From Patagioenas fasciata (lineage: Eukaryota > Chordata > Aves > Columbiformes > Columbidae): a stretch of DNA of 64,000 nt. This document shows positions 1 through 12,404 of the stretch, piece by piece. Location: assembly GCF_037038585.1 (NCBI RefSeq), contig NC_092524.1, positions 46,461,001-46,525,000 on the forward strand, in the 5' to 3' direction. Both the position numbers and the translations under genes were made by a program. A model generated the notes under the pieces. It was not told the origin of the DNA. It made no database searches and worked only from the letters and a program-made list of their open reading frames with translations. The number at the start of each line of letters is the position of its first letter. Position 1 is the stretch's first letter.

Positions 1-569
1 ATGTGGGGTTCTAGCATTTAACAAAACCCTCTTTTGAAGGAGGGGGAGGAGGGGAAAAAAGCATTAATAAGTCAAGAAGTATGTCAGCTTCCCTATGCAT
101 GTGGTGACAGCTTTGCCTTGTGATCCTGTTCACAAGCTTATAGATTTTTTTGAAGTGTACATGTATTGTGTAATCTGAAGAAGATGGGGTAATCAGAACT
201 CCGCTATGGAATGCCAGCTTTTTGTTTAGGGAATAGTGTGAATTAAAAAGAGTAACATTCATTGTTAGTAGTACTTCCTTAGTCTTTACCCCACACTGTA
301 TACTATCAGCCCGTGAGTATTTTGACCAAAATGGTCCAACTTAGTTGGTAATGAGCAAGAAAGCGTTTTTGGTAGCTTAGGAAAGCTTATTGTCCAGAAC
401 TAGTAGCAATTACAAAGATTTTTTAAGTGCACCGTTAAAGGTTGGCTCTGCAATATCAGGATGGAGATACCAATGTATCCAGAGGCCTTTATCACAAGCA
501 GTTATTTCTAGGGTTTCATTCTGTAACAATAGTTGAAAGATGGATATCCTCTTCTTAAAAAAAAAAAAA

Positions 570-592
570 GGGGGGTGGGGAGGGGAAGGGGG
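570..592 (+). repeat. G-quadruplex motif after an A-run
   Basis: Four G-runs of 6, 4, 4 and 5 bases are separated by loops of only 1, 1 and 2 bases. They directly follow a run of 13 A at 557-569, so 557-592 is a pure purine tract apart from one T. Loops this short are the textbook pattern of a very stable G-quadruplex. It lies on the strand that would be the RNA-like strand of TTLL5, so it could fold in the pre-mRNA as well as in DNA. Confidence 0.8.
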
Positions 593-2173
593 CAAAAAAG
601 CTGGGTAGTGCTGAAAGATACCACGGTTTCCAGACACTCTCCTGTTACACTCACTGAACTTTTATTAACATTTCTCATCCAATTACTGTCCGCAGCAAAC
701 CAGGTGGGGAGAGGCCAAGGCAGCCTGGCTGATCCAAATCTACTGAAAACTGGCCCTGAGACAACAACCTTTAGTAAAAGGAATTTCAAAGTGAGAGTGC
801 CTTATCAAAGACATGCTTTATGTTCCAGCTGCTGGTATCGGTGATGTTGCATGACTTCTTTGCTTGAATTTCAGACTGCATCTGGCTCAGTAAACGTGTT
901 CCACTGCCCTTTCTATCTTTCTGCTGTCTGGCACATGGGACTTGACTGAAAAGTTAGTCTAAGATGATTGTTATCTGGCAGTGCAGCACGTGCTACTTGG
1001 CAGCTGTCTGTCAGGGATGCTTAGCTGGGGCAAGAGTAAAACTTTGGAGCAAAAATGCTGTGGCTTATGTGGTCTTAACCTTTTGTGTGCATAAAGAATT
1101 CTTCATTTGCTTGTTGCTGGGGAAAAAAATTAGTCTTCTCTGTGAAGAATATAGCCAAGTTAGGCTCTGAATGTCTTCAGTGTCGAAAATAGAATTTTCT
1201 TCAGAATTCAGCTCAGAAAACTTTTGGTTTGGTAGGCTATGTGAAGAGGAGGAGGAAACCTCAAGTCTAGACCATCTGTTTCTTTTTTGATATTGGGATA
1301 AAAATGCTGATGAGTAAAGAGATGTGAGCTTCTCTTCACTTGGCGTTTTGAAAAACTGTAAGTTTAAGAATTTGTTTCTTGCTGCTGGTGACTGAGTGTA
1401 GATTTATAAGGAGGTAACAGTCATACCAGTGAGGCTTGGCATTCCTAGAAATTGTTTGAACTTTCAGATCCACTTCTATTTTTACAACTAATACAGCACT
1501 TTCAGGGTTTTTTCTGAGATTTAAGCCACTGAAAAAGTGGAATAATACTCTTTATAGTAGTCAGAAGCTCAGGTTTGATACCTGTGTTGGTCTTTTATGG
1601 TACTGATGAACTGTACTTATTAAAAACAACATACTGGCTTACAGCATAGTGACTTCTGCTTCTTGTGACTGTTTCCTAAAATATCTCAAATTGTGGTGTT
1701 AGAAAAAACTTGAAATAGGTTGTTAGAGTGTTCTATTCAATGTATTTCTGATCTCAGCTCTACTAGAAGACACTTGGGTGTAAGATTTGTTGTCAGTCTC
1801 AGGATGCTAAAGATTTTTGGCTTCTCTGTAAATATCTTGTGGTGGATGATAATTTGAACAGCAGTTAAAACCGACTGCCAACTCAGGCAGTCAACACGGC
1901 AGAAAGAACACAATATCTTCTTTTGTGAGGAAGTCAGCAAGGAAAACAGGCTACATGGAAGATCTATGCACAGGCTTTTGTAAGTCTCACAAAAAAGCCC
2001 CAGAAGTGATTCTTCAGAGGCTTTGCTGCTCTTAAGATGAGGTGCATTGATAAACACACCTCTTTGTAATAAAGAACAGCATGTAATATCTCCAGAATAT
2101 TCTCCAAAAGAGTGAGATTTTGATTCCTACTGGCTGCAATATCCCCTAGCCTTCTCTTTTCAAAATGTCTTAC

Positions 2174-2200
2174 AAAATAAATAAATAAATCAATCAATAA
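2174..2200 (+). repeat. Short AAAT/CAAT microsatellite
   Basis: About four copies of an AAAT unit run into two copies of a CAAT variant. This is ordinary A-rich simple sequence inside the intron and has no visible function. Confidence 0.6.
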
Positions 2201-4041
2201 AGGAAGTTTAGAGCTTATCCCTTATGAACAGTTCCAATAAAGGCTGCCTATTAAGATTTTTGGAACAGCTGCCTTTCATAGAGTTTGGATTTGAATATTG
2301 AGAATTTGCTAATCTTTCTTCAAATTTGAAAACCCTTGAGAAGTAGCTGTGTTTTAATGTCAAAGTAATTTCATTAAAAATCCACAGGAACAATAACTTT
2401 CTCTGTTATCTATTAAAGTTCACAAATATTTTAAATTTTTTTAATTCTATAAATAAATGCCTAAAATACATTTTGAAATTAGTTATTAAATAAAATCACT
2501 TAATAGGTACTGGTAAAATAATTTTGAAAGCCCAGTTCTAATAATTGGTTTATTCTGCTATATTTCAAGAAACTTGGATCCAGTCCTTTTTCAGTCATTT
2601 TAGGCATTGTTTGCATAACTGATTCTGGTTTTTAGGAAGGTCAGAGACATGTTCTCATTTGTTTCTGAAATTCCACTTTTCTGCTGCTGATGCTAACCTA
2701 AAAGATTTAAATATTAAGGTATCTTCTGCTATCTGTCTAAAGAGAATAAAAGTTATGCACAATTTTCTAGGTAGTTTTGAGGCACAGGGAACAGAATATG
2801 ATTCCATGTAGTCCAGTGGTTTTCTTTATTGGTATTTTCTAAACAGAAAAAAATTGTTTGTTAACATATTGTGACTTCTAAAGCATTGCAGAACCTGAAC
2901 GTGTGAGTGTGGACATTAGCCCTGTGTTACTGGGCAGCTTTTCTGAGAAAGGAAAGAGAACCATGGTGCTGGATATTTTGTTGTTTGCGTGTCTCGCTCT
3001 GAAATTATCTAAATTCCTGATATCATGTAACTTCATAGATTGTGAATTTTTCTACTTGTTGCTTCAGAATGTGTGGTTGTTTGCATCTTGTTTATCAAAA
3101 TCTCACTCTGGTGTTTATGGTGTATATTGTGGCAAAACCAGGTAGCAACTACTCTTGTCACTTCCATTATTTTCCCTCATGTCTGTTGTTCACCTTTTAT
3201 GTGAGAGCTTGTTTACTGTCCTATACTCCAGTTTTTCTTCAGAGAGCCATCAGGACAGTACACAGCATGAAGGTTCACTTCTTTGCAAATGTGACTGTGT
3301 TCAGCTCAAGCCATCTGGAGGCCATGTTTGGACTCTGATTTGTCTTTACTATGGACTCATTTTCTGTGAAATGTACCAGTTGTGGCTTTTGTGAGAAAAG
3401 TCCACTCTGTTTAGAAAATTTGCTGAAGTATCTTGAAAGGCATCAAGTATAAAGAAGTGGCATATAATGCAGATTTCTTGATCAGACGTGGGATGCTGTT
3501 GTTATTGCCCCCTCTTCATGTGCCTTATCTATGTTAGGAGGGGACTCTTGAAAGGACATTATTACACTAAGCGGCTGTGACATTTTAGTCTGTCCTCGTA
3601 AGGGTTTAGCATCTGCAGCTGCATCTTTGATGTACTTATGCTTAGCATTACATGCGATCGCTTGGTGAAATTCCTGAGGTAGTGATTCTGTGATTCCCAT
3701 CTGTGTTCCTGAGCCTGGGAGCTTCTGACTAATTATACAACTTTCTCTGTATACTGTAGGAAACAATTCCATTTTTGGCTCTAGAAAAAGGGATTGAGTT
3801 GGACTGGAATATAGGATTGCATAACTTTTTTTCATCTTTAATCACAAATTCCTATGAAAGCTATTGCACTTCCTCTGAAGATACCTGCTCTTGGCTTTTG
3901 GTTTCCAGAGTCATTAGAAGTATTCACAACCCATATACAGTCCAGAAGACGTAGCAATTGAAAGGCCCACCCAAAATGAGTCACTAAGGTATCAAGCAAC
4001 GGGCCCCTCGTTGTAAGAAAGGCATTGAGATACGAGAGAGA

Positions 4042-4483
4042 GGTCAGAGAAGGGTGATGAAGCTGGTGAGGGGCCTGGAGCACAAGTGTGATAAGGAGCA
4101 GCTGAGGGAACTGGGGCTGTTTAGCCTGGAGGAAAGGAGGCTGAGGGGAGACCTTATTGCTGTCTACAGCTACCTGACAGGATGTTGTAGCATGGAGGGT
4201 GTTGGTCTCTTCTCCCAAGTAGCAAGTGATAGGATGAGAAGAAACGGCCCCATGTTCTGCCAGGGGAGGTTTAGATTGGATGTTAGGAAAAAATTCTTCA
4301 TGGAAAGGGTTGTGAAGCATTGGAACAGGGTGGCCAGGGAAGTGGTGGAGTCACCATCCCTGGAGGTGTTTAAAAGGTGTTTAGATGAGTTTCTTAGGGA
4401 CTTCAGTGCTAGAGCTAGGTTATGATTGGACTCAGTGGTCTTGAGGGTCTCCTCCAACCAAAATGATTCTGTGATTCTATGAT
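4042..4483 (+). mobile_element. CR1 LINE fragment, 5' truncated
   Basis: This is a dead 3' fragment of a CR1 non-LTR retrotransposon in plus orientation. Translation gives the usual C-terminal signature blocks of the CR1 ORF2 protein: RGLEH, then [18 protein letters not shown], then KHWNRV, then [11 protein letters not shown]. The frame stays open from 4054 to 4425. It ends with the CR1 3' tail (CCAAAATGATTCTGTGATTCTATGA style) at about 4464-4483. The catalytic reverse transcriptase core is absent, as usual for 5'-truncated copies, so it cannot move itself. Confidence 0.92.
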
Positions 4484-7400
4484 CCTGAGGGGGAAACAGC
4501 AACATCCCTAGATTACTTTTCTTCTCAAATCCCAAGGGGAAAAGGTGGATATAGTATGCATTTGGGATGATCAGCAGAGCTGGCACAACTGCATGATAGA
4601 CTCTTCAGTCTACACTAAAGGAGGAAACGTGACAAATACAGGTGCCTGTTCAAATGAACAGAATCAAAAAGCATTTTTCTAGGTGCTGCGAACAAACCCA
4701 GGACTTACCGTCTCTGCCTCCTAGCCTGCAGTTGTAAGCAGAGGCAGAAATCTCATGTAAAAGACTTCAAGTTCTACTTGATCCACATAGGTTTTGTGCA
4801 ACTCAGCATCTTTTGCAGACAGGGTCTGACAGAGAGGAATCTTTCAACAAATCCTAAACAAGTCTGAGAACTGCCTTTTGGAGTGGGCCAGCTCTTTGTA
4901 GAATGCAATATAATTACCTGAATATCCTTTTACTCATCTTCCTCTAATGACAGACTTTGTCTGTCATCAGATTTAGCAGTTTCCTGCAGAAAGGTATTAT
5001 TGACCCGCTTTACTGAAGTAAGCCTGGGCCTTTTCTGTAGTTTCAGAGGTGTAATCCCTAATTCCCTATTTTTCATGCTTGATTGGGCAGCACGTGCGTT
5101 ACTGCCTGCTGGGGAGAGAGGGAGACAACTGAGTGATTTGGGGGATCTCCCACAATTTTCCACTCCACCACCTGCTTTGGAAGTAACTGTAGAACTGCCA
5201 AACATGCTGAAGTGGTTAAGTGTACCAGCTCCTAAAGAAGCTGAAGGGGAGGAGTGGTTCTTGCCTGATGGGTTTTCAAAGGGAGCTGAGACTTTGAAGT
5301 TCTGTTTTAGCAGTTGCCAGGTATGCTGCCTCAGCTCTGTGCAACACTTCTGCCCCCAGCCTTCATGTGTTGCATTCTTCTTTACAGTGCCAGGATGGAG
5401 AGAGAAAAATAAAAGAAAATTAATTAAACCAAGAGTGTGTGCATTAACAGTAGTGTTGCTTTATTATATTTTACCCTTTGAGTTATAGTGCCTTGTGCCA
5501 TGTGTCATTGAAGTACCTTGCACTTGCTTGGGCCTATTAGAGTAACAAATTTATTTTACTTTGGTTTTCTTTGCCTTTGTAAGTACTGGTTCCTCCCTTC
5601 TCTTCTGCTTTATGTACCCTCCCGAAATAATCATGGTAATTTTAATCTTTTGTTCTGCAATGGCCACATAAAATAGGCAGAGATTTACATCTATGATGCC
5701 CCACAACTCCTTGCTGACACTAGAGAGGCCGGATCATCTTTCCCATAGGGAAAGAGACAGAGAAATGTGGTGGCTAACCCAAGGCTTCAAATAAAGCCTC
5801 TGTTAAAGCAGGAACAGACACCACTCACTGCTGTATCTGCTGGAGGTACTGAGCTGGGAGCTTCGCCTTTGCTTGCTTAACTCTTCTCTGCCAGAAACAA
5901 GGTGCTGTAACTCCATTTATTCCACTGAATATGGAACTTATGATAATGTGAACTCCATTATTTTTCCTGTTGAAACATGGGTTTACTGGAAATGGTGCAG
6001 GCTGAGCTCTGTTTTCAGGCGAAGAGGTAGATTGATCCCCATAGGAGGTAGGAATTTATGGAAAAACATTAGGAGTGGAATGGGAGCTGTATTCTGTATA
6101 GCTTAAAACAAAAGACAAACGAGGAGGCCAAAATTGTCATAAACTGGAATAGTCTCTTCTGGAAAGGCAACACATTTCTGTGGTATTAATCTTTGGAGGA
6201 CAAAGTGCCAAAAAATGGGGAGACTCTTGCTCTGCAGTTCTTGAAGAGCTTACTTTTCCAGGTGAGGTTTTACAAAAATGAAAGTCTTTCCACTCTTTTC
6301 TTGCAGTTCTTTATAATCCAGTCCTGGTGTGTCATCACCAGTTTCTGGAGGCAATAGAGGGGGACGGATGCATAGGAAGTTTGGGGAAGGAAGTGCACCT
6401 TTTTTTTTTTTGTTTCTGTTCCAGTGCTGGCTATAGAGTTTTCTAAAATATTTTCTCTTTCCAGATTAACAATTGGTAACATGTGTTCTGAAGTTATTTT
6501 TTAGGCTGCATTTTAGCTATCAACAAAACACAGCAAATTTGTTTGAAAAATACCTTGTGGGTTTTTAGGGCAGAATTCTCTTCTGAAAAGCAGTAGAAGG
6601 AACACTACGAACCTGGAAAACTTCTGTCAGTTTTAGCTTGAGCACAGCATTGCTAGGAATTTGTGCTGCCTTGTTGCAATAAGCACCTTCAGAAAGCATC
6701 TTCTGTTATCTCTAAGGAAGTTGGGTGACCAGGGGAGTGAGGGGAAAAATAGCACTTATCTTTACAGTACAAATACAGCGTTGTGTGGCCACCATGAGGC
6801 TTGCAGGGATTAAAAAAAACGAGCTGTAAAGCAGCTAGCACCACGACCCTGGGATTGCTTTGGTGCCAATGTGCCGTGCTGCTCCTAGGATGGCTGAAAG
6901 TCTGTATGCTGTGGCTCGTGTGTAGTATCTCTCTGTGCTCTCTGTATCCGTAGCCTTATTTTTTTTTCCCCTCTGTAGTGGTTGTGGTAGGATGGTCTCA
7001 TCTATTCAGCACATACAGTTACTGGGTCAGCTTCTGCAATAGACAATAAGTCATGCTAGTATTCTCTCTTTGAGGATCTCAGTGTAGCCCACCACCACTG
7101 CCTGTTTTGATTTTATGTAATCACTTTGTTGTAGACTTCAGAAAGTCTGTGCTGACACAGTTACCTCTTCGTGTTCTTTCTCTAACCTGTTGTTAAATGT
7201 TCAGGGAGCCACAGCAGGTGAGCTGATTTTTGTACAGGAGGTGGACGTAAAAAATTTTCTCCTGTAACTCCAGCATGACAGAACTACAAAAGGAACCTGG
7301 GGAGGAAAAATGTTCTGTTTAACAGGTAGGAGATCAGTCTCAAATCCAGTCTGTTTCTTGTCGTACCTTGTTACCTTATGTAAGTCCACTTGAGGAACAA

Positions 7401-7722
7401 GGAGAGCAGAAACTACATATGGAATCAAGTTTATAACATGGAGAAGATAAGAATGCTAGAGATGTCTCTTTGGCCAGCATGTGCGTGCCATCAGGCTTAG
7501 GGGACTGTGTAAGTCTATCTTCTTAATATTTTATTGGGAGACTCCTTTAGCTTCATTGCACTGGAGCTAGGTTGATAAATTTTGGTTGTTTAATGGAAAA
7601 GGTCTCCTGAGGACCTTTACTCTGCCCTGGTATCAGTGCTTGGGGAATTATCCAAAACCAGGAGACTGTTAACCACAAACATACAGCCTCACAGCAAAGA
7701 CCTAGAGAAGTGACCCTTGCTT

Positions 7723-7772
7723 CTTGTGGGGTGGGTTGGTTGGTTGGTTTGTTTGTGGTTTTTTCTTATTTT
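7723..7772 (+). repeat. G/T-rich simple tract (TTGG/TTTG)
   Basis: A tract of GGTT, TTGG and TTTG units runs into a T-rich end. Similar tracts recur at 15646-15727, 17365-17400 and 56147-56192, and in reverse orientation at 28937-28970 and 50241-50352. Confidence 0.6.
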
Positions 7773-8231
7773 ACTGTATTTCAGCAGCTGGACGTTATAC
7801 AGCTTTAGTTGTCTTACTGAATGGTAGCAGCAGATGGATCGTGCTGGTACCATGCTGCTACTCTGCCTCTCTGTCCTGGAGCATTTCTTCTAATATGACT
7901 GTGGCCCTGCTAGCTTTTAGTTGACACTTTCCATAATCCCTGATTAGGTGAATTTGTACATCTTTGCTCTGAAAGTGCGGAACAGAACAGATTCTGCCCC
8001 CCCACTTAGGTATCTAGATTATAAATGTAGAAGTGCTGCTGCTTCTGTGAAGTTCTGATAGCTGGCTATAGTTCGTGACCTTGATATTTACAGGCATGAT
8101 GTCAGGGAACTGTATGCTTCAGCATGCATCATCCCCATAGACAGACCATCTAAGGTGTCAGATTTATCAAGTCTTCTAGTGTTCTGGGTCTTCATCTACC
8201 ACACGACAAGATCGTAGGTATACTGGATGCC

Positions 8232-8724
8232 ATAGAATGGAATAATAGAATAGTTTGTGTTGGAAGGGACCTTCAGAGGTCATCTAGTCCAACGCCCCTG
8301 CAATGAGCAGGGGCATCTTCAACAAGATCAGGTTCCTCAGAGCCACATCCAGCCTGGCCTTGAACATCTTCAAGGATGGGGCATCTGCCACCTCCCTGTG
8401 CAACCTCTTCCAGTGTTTCACCACCCTCATCCCAAAACATTTGTTTCTCATGTCTAGCCTGAATCTCCTCTCTTTTAGTTTAAAACCATTACCCCTTGTC
8501 CTATCGTAACAGGCCCTGCTAAAAAGTCTGTCCCCATCTTTTTTATAGGCTCCTTTTAAGTACTGAAAGGCCACAGTAAGGTCTCCCCGGAGCCTTCTTT
8601 TCTCCAGGCTGAACAACCCAAACTCTCCCGGCCTTTCCTCACAGCAGGGGTGTTCCATCCTTCTGATCATTTTTGTGGCCTCCTCTGGCCCCTCTCCAAC
8701 AGGTCTATGTCTTTCCCATACTGA
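8232..8724 (-). mobile_element. CR1 LINE fragment, minus strand
   Basis: A 5'-truncated CR1 copy in reverse orientation. On the plus strand it starts with the typical inverted CR1 3' end (ATAGAATGG..., GGAAGGGACC, TCATCTAGTCCAA). Read on the minus strand it gives [16 protein letters not shown]-like and [10 protein letters not shown] blocks, then KHWKRL and a LLKMPLL-type C-terminus, open from 8670 to 8284. It breaks off in the segment just upstream of the conserved [10 protein letters not shown] region. It lies about 3.7 kb from the plus-oriented copy at 4.04 kb. Confidence 0.92.
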
Positions 8725-11700
8725 GCAAAGCTGATTCCTTTCATGAACTTCAGTGCAAATTTTGTGGAATCTAGGGGCTCGTCATGTTCTTTAGGAGTTT
8801 TTGTGTGCTTGATATTTAATATTTAGAGAGCAAAACCCTGAAGTGAGGAAGAGATGGCATCTCTACTCCATAGTCATATGGCACAACTAAAAAAAGTCAT
8901 TTGGTCCTCAAGGGATATGACACATGGACAGCGCAACCCTGGAGGAAGCCTTAAGGCCCCGTAGTGTAATGTCATTGTGTATCATGTCTGCTGAAGGCTG
9001 GTGGTGGCAGGGACATCTAGCTCTGGGTGCGGGCAGAGTGCTTTGAGTGCTCTCCCCATCTCATGAATCCTAATCCTACAAAACTCAACAGCCTGTTGTT
9101 TGTTTGTTTATTCTTCTCCAGTGCTCTAGATTTCACCAGTTTAGCCCAAGTGTAACTTTTTACTTGCCTTTTGAGACTTGAACAGGGGGCCTGAGCTGCT
9201 TTCTTCATGCCTCTTATTCAGTGGGATCTTGCAGCTGCTGCTTGAGCACATACAGCAAAGAGCACCACACTCTGGGAAAGCCTACGCAGGAGGAAACTTC
9301 ATGGAAAATATTAAGGAGAAAAAAATGTGTTTGATGGACTTTTAATATAAAAAGGGCGAAAAAAAGAAAAGGAGGAGGGGGAGATTTATTCACTGTAATA
9401 GGAACCAAATGTTGGCTGGGACAGCAGCTGCACTCTCACTCTTTCCCTGTAAACTCTGTGGCCGGCTTTTCAAAGGAGGCATTACAGGGTGCAGGGCTAA
9501 CTTACTGGTCCTGACTTAACCCTTGCCTCTCTGGAGAAAGGTAAGAAATATGAGCTTCCAGGAGACATTAGTGACTAATTACAGGCCCAGTCATAAGCAT
9601 ATTCTAGACAGATAGCAGTGCCCATTTAGTGTTTTCAACTTCATGTGCTACTGCTGCTATCCACTCATAAAATGCAAGATCTGCTTGCATAAAGCACTAG
9701 AATAACTTATGGCTAGGAATACAGAGCCCATCAGTCTTTTCTGGTTTGGTTTTCAATAGCCTTGCCTACAATGATAGAGAAAAAGTAGAAAAAAGTCATT
9801 ACAGACATGTTTTATGTTGATCCACTTGATCCATGCTAGGATTTTACAGTGGAACCTCTGCAGCGAGGAATACCTTTCCCATATCTAGAAGTGGTACAGC
9901 GTTGCATCTAAGTTTCTGATACTTTGAATCTATGGAGTATGTATATTCACTCCAGAAACTCTGCCTGGACTAAGACAAGTGATAAAATTTAAGGTGGCGC
10001 TTGACACATTGTCTAAGTCTGAACAACTTATTTTAATCAAAGCAGAGCTAGGCAGTACAGTGAGGTAACTTTACTCAGAGTCCACCTGCTCTCTCTGAAT
10101 TAATACTTAAAAATCATAGGGGGGACACAGTTCAAGCAATTGCATGTCAGATTTAAGCAGGTAGTTTTTCCCAAGACTTCCTTACAAGAGAAAAATGATA
10201 CCAGGTTTCTGTGTTAGTCATCTAGTATGTATGTCTTGCTGTTAAAATATTTTTGCAGGCTCTAGCTGTGTTTGCAGGTGTGGAAGTATGTCCAGGAAAC
10301 ACGAAGACAGAAACCATCTTCCACTCAGTAAAGCTCACCCTATGTTTGCACTAATTGAGGGTTAGAAAGGCTATGTGATTTTGTTAATCTAGATCACATG
10401 GAGGAGGTATGCTCAGTTGCCTTCCTTGCTTCTCCAGGGACCCAATGAGCCACAATCGGATGAAGGCATTGAACTTTGCAGCCAGCTGGCTGTTAAACGT
10501 TTTCTTCTTGATTTAGCCTCTCTACTGGTGAATTTCAAAGCTACTGTGTGTAAAGAGAAGAAGAAAATACAATGTTGTTTAACCTGCCAAGTATTCCCCA
10601 GATCAGAGAGACTGACAGTATTTTGTAACTGGCATGGAGCCAAGGATGCTACTAGGAGCTAAACAAAAACTTGCTCCACTGAAGGGCAAATATTTCATTT
10701 CATTTGCTAAGACTGGCATGTTTAGTGCTCCTGAAAGTAAGAGGTTGATAATGCCAACTACATCCAGAAAGAGCTGAGGTAGATTAGGCCTTGCCTGCAG
10801 AGGTTTTCCAGTGCTCCATAATGTCACCCTGCCATTCCCCTGCTAGGCTGTCATAAGGCTGTTTAGATGCACCTCACTTCTAATCTGCTGCACTCATGAC
10901 CTTGCCTGTGTAGGGAGACCCAGTACCTAAAAAGCACTTAATTCCTGATCTGCAGCAGAACTGAATAGGCACTATATTGTCTTTATTATAAGAAAATCTT
11001 TTTGCTCCAAAACCCAGGTTTCTCAATGGCAGGGAAATAGCAGGAATAATTTTCAGAAGCCAGGGAGCAAGAAATAAATTATACAGCAGCATGTACCAGA
11101 AAAGAAGCAAGCCCATTAACTTTGATAGTACTTGTAGAATAAAGGAGCAAGAAGGCAGTGGACTTTCCCTGTATAGCTGTTATGCGTGCACTTCTAGAAT
11201 AATGGCTTAGTTTTGAGCATTTGCCCAGCCCCAAATGCTGATAAAATGGAAAAAGTTCAGAGAAAAGCAATATGCAATCAAAGGCCAGAAGGGACTGAAT
11301 TGAGGAAAAAGGGGGAGGGAGTTAAGTGTGCCAAGGCTGACTGAGCTCGAAGAAGGCATAGCTCTAGTAGTGAAGGTTTAGACCTGAATTAAGAGGAAGG
11401 TCATGCAATGAAACAGGAAAATGTAAGTAATAAACTTACACTTGGGAATCTCAAGGAAAATTCTTGGTGTTGAATGTGTACCTGCCTGTGCAGCTGGGAG
11501 TGTGACACACTCCTCCAGCCACTGAAATGTGCTAATCCTGCACCACAAGGAGATGAGTTGGATGCTTTTGCTCACATCTTTGTTTTTGAATAAAATTCTT
11601 GTAACAACATGAACTCTCTGTTGAAAGGGCAAATTGTGAGAATAGCAGAGGGGGACTCCTGACATTTGCTAGTAATTATGCACATTAAAGTGTCCTGGGA

Positions 11701-12385
11701 TGCTTGAATTGTGCCTCTGGTAGCTATTACAGTTAACCTGTGAATGGATCTGGAAATTGTACTTAAATCCACAGAACTTTTCTTCTTTGCCTAAACCAGC
11801 TCAGTCCCAAGGCTTTTCACACAGACCTTGTACATCTTCTGTCATCTCACAGTACAGAGATACTGATGGTAAGAGCCTCTTGTGTAGACAGAAGTATCTT
11901 TTGCTGCTGGGAAAGTGGGGAGCTGAAAAACTAAGGCTGAAACTATTACAAGATGCCTGCATCTGTTCCTCAATGCTAAAAAGGGAGAGTTTGATGGTCT
12001 GGGACAGAAACTCTCCTACATCTCTGCAACACCTTCACCATGGGAGATTGTAGTTGTCACTTTGAACTGCATTTGAACCCAAAATGCAGTTCCCCGTATT
12101 TATTGTGCCAATGCAGTCTTGATGGACTGCTCATTAAATTTAAAAGCTTTTTCTTGGCACCTCTTGCAGAGCTCAAAAGAAGATTGCAGGCCAGGTGATG
12201 GCATCCTCCTTCTACACACCACCAGCTTCTTCTTGCCCTTTTTCTGTCTCCAAGTACCTGCCCTGGGGTGGTTTTGGGGCAGCTCCGCACACCTCAGAAA
12301 AATTTGCAAAGTCCCAGGCAGACCTCTCTTAGGAATATTAAAAATGCTTTGTTTGCACCTGTTTTTGTGGTGTGTTGTGGTGGTG

Positions 12386-12404
12386 TTTTTTTTTTTTTTT
12401 TTTT
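12386..12404 (+). repeat. T19 homopolymer run
   Basis: Nineteen T follow a GTGGTGGTG stretch. It could be the tail of an old minus-strand retroposed sequence or simple expansion. No recognisable retroposon lies next to it. Confidence 0.6.

Noticed and set aside
4054-4425. 123-codon plus-strand ORF
   Set aside because: It is the decayed C-terminus of the CR1 ORF2 protein, not a host gene.
5000-5488. Long plus-strand open frame of about 160 codons
   Set aside because: No family motif, no usable splice sites matching the TTLL5 phase, no ATG near its start, and an opposite-strand frame is open too. Treated as chance.
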